From Ficedula albicollis (Eukaryota; Chordata; Aves; Passeriformes; Muscicapidae), in contig NC_021700.1 of assembly GCF_000247815.1 (NCBI RefSeq), positions 21,964,746 through 22,028,745 on the forward strand: DNA of 64,000 nt. The letters are read 5' to 3'. Position numbers and translations under genes: made by a program. Shown here piece by piece: positions 54,723-64,000 of the stretch. The notes under the pieces were generated by a model that did no database searches, was not told the DNA's origin, and worked only from the letters and a program-made list of their open reading frames with translations. The first letter of the stretch is position 1. Every line of letters starts with the position of its first letter.

Positions 54723-57700
54723 GACAGCATTGAGAAAATTAAAATGACTTCTCTGTCCTAACCAGATTGTCTTCTTTGCCACCCTGACACCAGGTTCTGT
54801 CACTGGTGACAAATAGAAATCGATTCATTGTGTTCAGTGCTAGTTCTGCAATTTGGAAGAAAAGAGCAGAAATGCCATCATGGGAAAATGAGCCTAGCTG
54901 GTGCCCATTAGCTTGTCTACTGTGTTGTCAGCCAGGACTAGGAGAGGGCTAGATAACACAAAATAATAGCAAAAAACATGATAAACCTTTTTTTTTTCTT
55001 TTTGCCAGCTTTCATGATGTATCACATGTTGTTAAATCAAAAAAGTAATGTATTGTGTGTTAAAACCCATTTGCTGAACTAAAGCAGTTTGTGAAGTTCA
55101 GTACTGCCTGTTGTCAGGAATTTGGTTAGCTGTAATTCAGTTAGATTCAGTATTGTTACGGATGGCGTTAGTGTTATATTAACAGATCTAAAGAAAGTCA
55201 AATGTATTATTAGTCCGCTTCCTATCTTCACAGAACTTCCTCATCCAAATTTAGTATTATTTTTTGCCTGAGATGCAGATTAACAGCTTTGATGCTTTTT
55301 GTTTATATTTGGAGTGCAACAAAGGAAGTCAGACAAATCAGGAAAATATACATAAATACTTTTTTCCCCCTTTGATATTGGAAAAGATCAAGAAGTATTG
55401 AAATTCTCTGCAAGATAAAGCATTGTCTTGTGGATTTGGTGAGCTGTTGGTCTGTCCTAAACTGACAATTCTTCAATTCCTCACTGATCAAATATGCAAG
55501 ATTTAATTTGGAGGGTGGGTTGAGAGTTTTGTGTCATTGAATCTTGTTCTGCCAGTTGAACCTTACCTTTCTCTTTGACTCTTCCTGGCCTCTTGGATAA
55601 AAGTGTTCCTCAGCAGTAGTCAAAAATCTGTCACTACCCAAGTTTAATAACAACTTGAATTTTTTTAGGACAGTTTATTGTGAGAGAAGTCTATAAACAA
55701 ACACCTATATAAAAATAGGAATTCTGCTTTCTTTAACTAAGTATTTGTTCTATGGGAGCATACTTCACCTAGGATCTCTTACTAGGCATCTTACTATATT
55801 TCATAAACTGAATATTAATGAGTATAACAAATTTTGAAGCATTCAAATGATAGTTGAAGTGTTGGGTTTGGGGTTTTCCTTCTGAAGAAAAAATGGTCTG
55901 TGTGGTTTGTCAGTAAATACTGAGGTGGTGTATGATATAAGTATTACTGATTTTGGTTCAGTCGGAGATTTCAGCAGCTGAATTATTTAGTGTTCTGTTT
56001 TAAAGATTAATATTTATAAGTATTTGTAATAAATAATTTAGGCGATCTGATTTGTGTTAATACTTTCCTTCCACACTCCAAAAAAATAAGTATTTATAAA
56101 CTCTATAAATCACTGTGCAATGACTTCTTAAGTGATCTGGTTTTATGTAAATTGGTGTCTCTATATATCAGGATGCAACTTAAGCAAAAATAAAAGAAGG
56201 ACACTATGGGTTTATGCCCTGGAATTAGTGGTTTGCAAAGAGAATTTTTGGGAGCACTGTATTCATTTCTATAAAAATGTTATGGGAAGATCATCCTCAA
56301 GAACTTTAAAGCTCTTTTATGTAAAAATAGAAAATTTTTAAAAAGCAGAACCAAGTTTTCCAAACCCAAAGAGCACACCTCAGTAGCACTACTTACCCTG
56401 TAACAAAGAATTGTATTTTCAACCAAGATGTTAATTTTTATCTTCAGTATTCATAAATAATCATGCAAAGGATTTTATTTCATCTGCAGGGAAAAGCAAC
56501 CTACTTTAGACCTTTCTCTGCTTGTCTCCTTTGTTTGCAGTCACAACTGTAGTGTCCTTTCTTTGGGTGAAATGATGCTTGTATTATTTGGAGATAATGC
56601 TAGATAAATTTATACTATATTGAAAGCAATACCACAACAGAATCATCTCTTAGCAGAGACTGGTGGCTGCATTTCTGAATAGTTCCCTGGGGAGAAATTT
56701 TTCCTCATGTTTTTTAAATTACTGTCTTTACCTTTTTGAATCACGAGTCTTCAGAAATGGTTTAAATCAATGAAAGAAAAAGGACAGATGTTTAATGGTC
56801 TTTAGATGAGTTTGAAAAATCTCTTCAGGCATTGCAAAATGGTTCCATAGCTCCCTGTTTTGAAAGCTGACTTGTGGTTCCATCCCATTAGTAACTACTA
56901 CTTCCCAATAGTATGGATTTCTCAGATAATGGTTATTTTGCAAAAGTTTTGTTTTGAAAAGGATTATTTTAATTTGCTATTTATGAAAGTAATTTCAGTT
57001 GAGAAGCCTGTCAAAGTATTTTATTCCAGCTAGCTTGGTTCTTGCCCATACAATAAAGGTTTCATCAACACTTTTTTTCTATTCTAAAACCCCATGATCG
57101 CAAAACTGTGACTTTTGACTGGGAAATCCACTTCAGGTTCAGCCTATATAATTTGTTTTTCTTTAAGATTTTGTTGTTTCTAGTGGGGGTATTTGTCACT
57201 GTTTATTGACTTAGTTTTTGGAATGCTTTTTAGCTTCTTTAACACTTGAAAGATCTGTTTGGCTTTTGAAGTGACATTCTGATTTCTTCTGTTTCTTACA
57301 CTTACCATATGGTTTGTATAGTGGTTACAAATGAAAATTACTCCTTAAATATTTAGCTGTTCCAACAGAAAATTATCTATATGGTTAATTTGCTTTTAAA
57401 AATTGCAGTAAGTGTTGTGGAGCATTTCACTTGTAATAATCATTTGTTTTCATACAGAACAATCAAGTTTAGGTTTCTGTGGGAATATTCAGTTCCATTT
57501 TGTAGTCATAAATTCATTTATCAGTCGTGAGATAAAAATGAATCTTGGAAATTTTTGGTGGTCTTATTTCTTTCCCAGCACATAATTGTGATAAAATTTA
57601 CATCTTTGGCTATATAGGATATGTAATTAAATATGTATATTGATGCTGAGGTCTTTTGCTGAGGACTAGCTGGTCTGTTGAACTTTTTTACCTAGATGAA

Positions 57701-58369
57701 TTCTTGGTTACTACCCACCCTGAAGAACAAGCTGGGCTTAGAAGCTCTGCAGCATAGGCTGACCCTGGCAGGGGCAATCTGATCAAGTTTTAGGCTCCTA
57801 AAGGAGAAGTCATCTGTGTTAGTGACACTATAAATGATAAGCTTCCACAAAAATGGCTTTTAGCTTATTCTGCTAGGCTTATCATCATTTCTTTGTAGAA
57901 GTAGTAAACTATTTAGAATCTATCTTAGGTCTAAACTAGAAGCTTTTGCTCTAATTGTGAAGAAGCCCAAGATGGATGGGGCCTACTGTTAATCCTCCAG
58001 GGGCTGAGATCCTCAGGAGTTGTAGCAAATTAATGCTGTCTTTCCCTTAGTGCTCAGTGTGTGCACAGCTCTTGGAAATCCCAGGTCTCAGCAGTGAAAA
58101 CAGTATTGCTCTTCATTGCTTCATGGCTAATCTTCAATACTTCAGTGGAAGATTATTACATAGGCACTGAATAAAAAGTCCTCATTATCTGGGTAGATTT
58201 TTTAATATACGCTTGGAGATGCCCTGAAAGTTATTTGCCAGGTGTTACAGGTAGGACACCATCTTCTATTAAGTATTCCAGAAAGGTGTCACTTCTCATG
58301 TTTTTTTGTGCTTCATTTAGTTTTGTATTTTCCATAGTTTAAAATGAAGTTTTTGGTTTTTCTTTCCAG

Positions 58370-58437
58370 AAATAGCTCAGCTAGCTAATTGTGACAGTGG
58401 GACAGCAGAAACACTGGAAGCGGATGAATCAATAAAT
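58370..58437 (+). CDS. MAST4: MAST4 exon J (linker before kinase domain)
   Basis: This 68-bp exon runs from tctttccag to aaat|gtaagc. It completes a Glu codon, then reads IAQLANCDSGTAETLEADES followed by IN, ending in phase 0. The acidic, Thr/Ser-rich linker between DUF1908 and the kinase is the least conserved part of this region. The SGTAETxExDES pattern fits MAST4 as I recall it. Confidence 0.93.
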
Positions 58438-60726
58438 GTAAGCTTTCCTATTATGTTGCTGCTTTTGCTGAATGTGAACAGGGAAAATCTGGTGTGTTCT
58501 CCCAACCCTGCCTGTTCTGTTTTCTCCTGGTACGTGTGAAGAGATATAATAAATATTGGTTAATACTGACACTAACTCTGTGACGCTCTTCAGGCAGAAG
58601 GCTTTCAAAAGGTGTAACCAAGCTTTCTACCTATTTTCTACCTAGATATCTCAGTGTCTTCATCTTCCACATAGTTAGTGCTTATCATGTGGCAATAACT
58701 TTACCACAAAATCCAGCACTGCTTTATTTTTTTCTATTCAATCAGTGTATTTCTTTTTCTTTTAGAAGTATTTTAAAGTGATTTTAAAACAGTCCATTCA
58801 CAGAGGCAGCTAATGATCAAATTAAGACATTCTGAACAGATCTAGTAAAGACACAAGGGAGAAAGGAATATGTTGGCAAATAGCCTGGATTCAGAAAGTC
58901 GGTTTACAATTTGAAAGGTTCTGAATCTGTGTTAGAAAGCACTTTCCTACAGTAATGGGTGTCTTACAGTAATATTTTGTTAGATGTTTGCTCAGGACAA
59001 CAAAGGAAAAGCAAGTTGGACATGTTGATTGTGGCGTTAAATGTGATTGTATTAAATTCTTATTTTTAAAAGTTCATTCTTATGGCTTGGATTTCAGTCA
59101 ACAGAGTAGAGGAAGTTCTTACAGTTTAGTCTTGATTTTCAGTGCAAGTGGATAGTGAAAATGAGCAGTTTTAGGGGATGTCCAGGTAATTCAGTGGTAC
59201 TAAACAAGTATCTACAAATGTTAGCAGGCATGGATTATCTGTTAGACCTGTTCTGATACTTAACAAAAAAGACATTCTCTGGTATGTCATGTTATGTTGT
59301 GATATTTTCTAACATTTGGCAAAATGCCATTTATGAAGGATTCTGTAATTGACAAAAAAGGTATTTCTTATTCTGCTGCTTTCATTCATCTGCATTTAAA
59401 ATGCTGTATTAGACCTGAGCAGCACTTAGTGGAAGTATACTGACAAATTGAAGAAAAGACAGAATAACTAGAAGGCTTAAGGGAAGTTCCAAAGTACTTA
59501 ACTGAATCTAAGGTGCAAAGTGGCTTAGCATTAGCTAAGCAATTGAAATTGTGAAGTTACTTGTGCTATGCAAATGCTGAAGAAATACAGAAAGGGTAAT
59601 GTGGTGTAGTAAAGGAATGTAAATAGAGAGATGAAGAAGTCAGTAAAAACTGTAAAGAGAATATTTGGAAACATCTCAAAATGTAGCTGTGGAATAAACA
59701 CACATGGGGAGTGACAGAAAGCATGGCTTTCAAGTACAGGACTGCTCACGATCATAAATAGCAATTGGGAAGAATCCTGTACTGGCAAACAAGTGGGCTG
59801 AACAACTTAGTAAATCCTCTCTGTCAGCTCCTGTGTGATTCATTATATTAACATTTTCACATTTCACTTGCACCAAATTTTCTTTAGGAAGCATTTAATT
59901 GAAAATGTTTCAACCAGGTCTACTTTCAGCTTCCAGCTGTTGTTTAACTGCCTGGATAGGGATCGTGGAATTTCTTGGAGATTCAAAAGACATTTGAAAA
60001 AGATCTTATGAGTTTGTCTGCATTTGGAGTCCTGTGCCTTCATCTTTTCCCCCTGAACCCCAATTCTAATTCACACATCTTCAAGATTAATTGAAAATTC
60101 GAACTAGAAAATAGGTTTTGCCATACTCTGGGCAGTTTGTTTTTGAAAAAAGTTCTGACAAAGGAGTAGATTAAAGTGACCTCTTTAGAGGTAGAATTTA
60201 ATGCATTTTTATTTTCATCTTTTCTCTTCCATTTTGTCTCTTTTCACCATCCTCCCTGTTATATCACACTATCCTAACATTAGTTTGAAGTATGCCAAAG
60301 TTTATTTAAGTGAACAAGAGCTCGTCAACAGTTTGTTTCTACCACGCCGTAACATGAAAGTCAGATTTACTGAAATGAGAAGGCACTGTCCAACAAGTGC
60401 CATGTGGAATTCACAGAAGTCCATGACTCCAGATAGGAATTGCCAGTAACTACTTTACCAGAAGCCTTTGTGGCTGTAACCTGTGCATGGAGAGAAGTGG
60501 ACAGTTTGCTGCAGTGCCCAGATACCTGTTTGATGAAAAAGCAGCTTTGTTTCAGGAGCCCCCTGGTCCCTCTCTGCTGGCTATGTGGTTGGCTGTCCAG
60601 GACTTTTACCTGGTTCACCAGTGTGACTGCATGTTGATAACTGGTGTTTTGTTTGAGGTTTTTTCCCCCTGATTTAGAAAAAAATTACTGTGTTAACTTT
60701 GTTAATTTTCATCTCTTACTTCAAAG
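58438..60726 (+). other. MAST4: Intron J-K (2.3 kb)
   Basis: Unique AT-rich sequence. No repeat family, RNA gene or coding exon is recognised. The acceptor is the somewhat weak tcaaag. Confidence 0.85.
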
Positions 60727-60812
60727 AGCTCTAATACCTCGCTGAAGCTGCAGAGGAAACCTCGGGAAAGTGATTTTGAAACAATTAAACTGATTAGTAA
60801 TGGAGCTTATGG
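60727..60812 (+). CDS. MAST4: MAST4 exon K (start of kinase domain)
   Basis: This 86-bp exon runs from tcaaag to tatgg|gtgagt. It reads SSNTSLKLQRKPRESDFETI followed by KLISNGAYG, with the final Gly codon split two-to-one across the intron. DFETIKLISNGAYG is the first strand and ATP-binding glycine loop of the AGC-type kinase domain. The first Gly of the usual GxGxxG is Ser here, a family trait shared by all MAST kinases and MASTL, not a defect. The catalytic Lys and the HRD and DFG motifs lie in exons beyond the window. Confidence 0.96.
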
Positions 60813-61780
60813 GTGAGTAATCCCTGACTGTGATAGCTCTTTTGCATTTTAGTTTTGCTTAATTCTCCCTTATTTCTTATTTCAGGGGTCTTTGTGTGAG
60901 GGAGTGGGTTTGCACCCTGCCTTTTTCATTTTGCATTATTGTTTTGTTACTAGGATTTTAAGTTCACAAGGTTTTGGAAAGTTTTGTAGGCAGTAATGGA
61001 TTACTTTGTGCTGCAGTAAAATCAAAGTACTGAATATTACATCAGAAGGATTTTTTAGAATCAGATATCATGCCAAAGATGAAATGTGAATAAATCAAAG
61101 GGCACATTTAAGCTCACCTCTATAACAGTGCAAAAAGTCTGTTTGAGAGAGAATTACATATCATTTGTAGGGAGACAGATTGATAAAAATGAGTGCTTAC
61201 TTGACCCAGAAGTATCATTGCAATAGAAACAAATTTCCTGAAGTAGGCCTAGCAGTGTTTTGTTACTTTGTGGATACTATTCTAGTTTTCTAGTTCTCAA
61301 ATTTTAGCCAATTACCTTTAAAGGAATTGCTATTTTTTTGTTTGTTTCTTGGTTTGTATATATATCACTTACTGGCTGGTCATAATCTGAAGATATCCTA
61401 GAAGACCAAGAGAAAATTCTGGTAACTTGGGCCTTGAAATGAACACAGAATATTTTCTGGAAGTACTTTGCAGTGGTGGTGTCTATTTTCAGTCCCTTCT
61501 TTTGATCCTGTACTATGTTAGATCCTTGTTTGGCTCCTCCTCTGCACTGAAATATATCAAGACAGGAGTTGTTCTGTGTAACCTGCAGGAACAAGAGGGA
61601 TGGAAACTGGCTCACAAAAGAGAGGTTTGCATCTTGAGGTGAGGAGCCCACTGCCAAATGAGCCAATGTCACACCCTGGCAGAGGAGGGTGGTGCTGCTT
61701 TCCAGCACAAGCCCCGTTAGACTGACTCTTGCTTGAGGTGGGAAGTGGCAGCGAGAGAGACTGAGCACTCTGAAGGGATC

Positions 61781-62031
61781 TTGGACATAAAAAGCACCTG
61801 CAGTCTACCCACTGAAGTTTAGTGTGCCTCCTGAAAGGCCTGAGGCTGTTGGGCTCCCTGATGACATGAGTCCTGGAGTGCCTCCTGAAAGGCCTGAGGC
61901 TGTTGGGCTCTCTCTGATGACATGAGTCCTGGAATTGGACATAAAAAGCACCTGCAGTCTACCCACTGAAGTTTAGTGTGCCTCCTGAAAGGCCTGAGGC
62001 TGTTGGGCTCCCTGATGACATGAGTCCTGGA
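61781..62031. repeat. Nested tandem duplication (P-Q-Q'-P-Q)
   Basis: A 43-bp module P (ttggacataaaaagcacctg...) occurs at 61781 and 61935, identical by eye. A 54-57 bp module Q (gtgcctcctgaaaggcctga...) occurs at 61824, 61878 and 61978. The first and third Q are identical; the middle one differs by a small insertion (ctctctctg) and one end base. The order P-Q-Q'-P-Q implies two successive duplication events. Confidence 0.95.
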
Positions 62032-63146
62032 GCAGGAGGCATTTAGTACTGCCTGGACTGTTGGCCATGGTGGCTTGTGTGGACGCCACTTGTGTCCAGA
62101 CGTTTTTCATAACTCAGCAAAAATATCAAGCCAAATAGTATAATCTGCAGTAAAGTTGCATAAATATTCAAATACAATTTCTCAGTAGTCAAGCTCTGCT
62201 CAATTCATTTCCTCAGAACTTCTTCATGTGCGAACTTGCTGCTTACCATATCTCACCTTCTCCCAGTCACCCCAGTACCTCAAATGCTTGCCTCTCAGCA
62301 GTTAGCAGTAGATGCTACTCCCCTCCCTGGCTGTACCCCTTTCTCCTTCCCTTGGCACATGTTAAGTCCCCTTCATTCCTCCCTTCATCTCTTCTTGTTA
62401 CTGGAGGAGGATGAAAGGAACCATGTGGGGTAGGCCCCTGCTGGAGAAAGGGATGTCAGGAGTCACTGGCTCTTTCTCAGCTCTGAGCAGTTTCCAGAAG
62501 CTGAGGGATGGGGAGAGGAAGGAGCAGCTGGGGTGTGGCACACAGTGGTCAGCAGTGAGGCTGGCACCTGCAGGCAGAGGTTCAGTGCACCTGCTCCTGC
62601 CTCTTGCTCCATAGGTGTCACAGCCAGAAGGAGGCTCAAAGAGCCATTAAGAAATACAGACTGAAAACAGCTGTCACCTGAAACCAGAGACAAAAAGGGA
62701 AAGCAGAGCTGGAAAAGAGCAGATGAAAACCCATGGCCTTCTATGGCACACACTTATGGTTTTTTCCTCATGTTTGTGGCAGGGAAAATCAAGACTTCCT
62801 TCATTTTCTTTTAAATGCCCATAATACAAAAATTGGCAGTGTAACACTGTAAAAATTGAAGGATACCCTGATAGATATGTGAAGAAAAGAAATGTGCTAG
62901 AGAATAACTAGCTTGGGATATATCCAGGTTCTTCATGAATCATTATTTTCATCAGCAAGTGTAAAAGGGTAAACGGCCTGGTTATGCAGTGATAGTATTA
63001 GTGGAAATTGGAAAGCTCATTACTTCTGTGGAGTGATATGACTTGAATCCTTAAGGAAGTAAAAACAAAGTAAATCTACTTTGTTTTTCTTTTTCTTTAA
63101 AATGGCTGCTTCTTAGAAGAAAAATCAAAAATGAGAAAACTAAGCC

Positions 63147-63790
63147 TGTAGTAGGTTGACTCTGGCTGGATTCCTGGCACCTGCCAAAGCTACTCTGTCA
63201 CTCTCCTCCACAACTGGACAGGAGAGAGAATATGGAATGAAGGGTTCGTGGGTTGAGGTAAAGACTAGGAGATGACTGAGAGTCAGTTAAATACCGACAC
63301 AGGCAAAACAGACTTGTATTGGGGATATTAATTGAATTTATTGCTAAAAAAAGAGCAGAATAATGAGAAGTATGATGAGACCTTAAAAAAAACCCTTCCC
63401 CCCATCACTCCATCCTTCTCAGCTCTGCTTCCTCCCCTGAGCGGTGCAGGGACTCAGGGAATGGGGATTGTGGTGAATTCATGACATGTTGTTCCAGCTG
63501 CTGCTCAGGGAGGAGAGTCCTTCCTCTGCTTGTGTGGGGTCCTTCCCACGGGAGACTGTTCTCCATTAAATTTCTTCAACGTGAGTCCATCCCAAGAACA
63601 GCAGGCCTCCCCAGGGTGCTGCAGTGTGGGTCACTCTTCTGTGGGGTGCAGTTCTTCAGGCACAGCCTGTTATTGTGTGGGCCCTGCCAGGTCACAAGTT
63701 GTACCAGGAAACCTGCTCCACTGTGGGTTCCTGTAGTCCTACCAACACCTTGCTGTACAAACCCCATACATGGAGAGGGAAAGGAGCACA
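63147..63790. mobile_element. LTR of an avian endogenous retrovirus
   Basis: The block begins TGTAGTAGGTTGACTCTGGC and shows the internal order of a common avian ERV LTR: 'caactggacaggagagagaa', a 'gttgaggtaaagactaggag' variant, 'aggcaaaacagacttgtatt' then ggggat, an AATTTATT stretch, and 'ggtccttcccacgggagact'-type repeats with 'gtgggtc' strings. It looks internally shortened. No coding retroviral genes flank it here. Orientation was not settled. Confidence 0.75.
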
Positions 63791-64000
63791 GTGAAATGTG
63801 AGAGAATAAACTTCTAAAAGTGCTTACTAACTTGTAAAAGTGATTTTAGCATCTGTTCAATACTGTAAATTGAGGAGGCTTGTGCTCCTAAGTTCTCTAG
63901 GATATCACTTTTTCAAAACTATGTGTGTGCTTGAATCTCTGCTATGTCAGATGGATTGTAAAATCAGCAGACCATTTTTCTAGTCTTTATTGAAGTAGAG

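Larger units (their letters stand above)
52804..58369 (+). other. MAST4: Intron I-J (5.6 kb)
   Basis: Holds a 41-bp duplication (52877-52958) and two adjacent CR1 fragments (53285-54722). From about 54750 to 58369 it is unique AT-rich sequence with no recognised coding segment or repeat. Confidence 0.85.
60813..64000 (+). other. MAST4: Intron after exon K (3.2 kb, open at window end)
   Basis: The continuation of the kinase (expected to begin AV-, the residues after the NGAYG loop) was not found with a matching acceptor. The stretch includes a nested duplication at 61781-62031, a GC-richer part (about 62220-62760) and an LTR-like element at 63147-63790. Confidence 0.8.

Noticed and set aside
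60727..60812. Loss of the first glycine in the kinase GxGxxG loop as a pseudokinase sign
   Set aside because: Ser at this position is normal for MAST kinases and MASTL, so it does not indicate inactivation.
61304..61768. 154-codon antisense open frame in the last intron
   Set aside because: No homology recognised and no splice or promoter context; treated as chance.

Overview
The window is a piece of a bird genome lying inside one large multi-exon gene, MAST4 (microtubule-associated serine/threonine kinase 4), on the + strand. Avian origin is inferred from several CR1-type LINE fragments and LTR blocks of the kind common in bird introns, embedded in AT-rich intron sequence. MAST4 lies on human chromosome 5q. 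I believe its bird counterpart is on chromosome Z, but that is recalled synteny and nothing in the window shows it.

Layout: positions 1-20693 hold no exon I can identify; they are presumably an upstream intron, with a small CpG-dense patch (about 7254-7390), a 400-bp direct duplication (12887-13610) and a long antisense open frame (11776-12771). From 20694 to 60812 there are ten conventional coding exons plus one probable 21-nt micro-exon (35268-35288). All have AG/GT boundaries and matching phases. Joined, they encode 357 residues without the micro-exon, or 364 with it: the Ser/Arg-rich N-terminal region, the whole MAST-specific pre-kinase domain (DUF1908), and the first strand and glycine-rich loop of the kinase domain. 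The frame breaks inside the last glycine codon of that loop. The next kinase exon was not found in 60813-64000, so the rest of the kinase, the PDZ domain and the C-terminal tail lie downstream. The first exon(s) lie upstream of the window or were missed.

The introns hold CR1 fragments (42808-42908, 49625-50135, 53285-53460, 53455-54722), LTR-like blocks (about 23765-24352, 36589-37205, 38335-39095, 63147-63790), simple repeats, and many short, nearly identical tandem duplications with units of roughly 37-77 bp. Almost all six-frame ORFs are chance frames in intron sequence. I see no operon, CRISPR array, tRNA, rRNA or novel multigene system. The most interesting items are the micro-exon, the density of recent micro-duplications, the antisense open frame and the intronic CpG patch.
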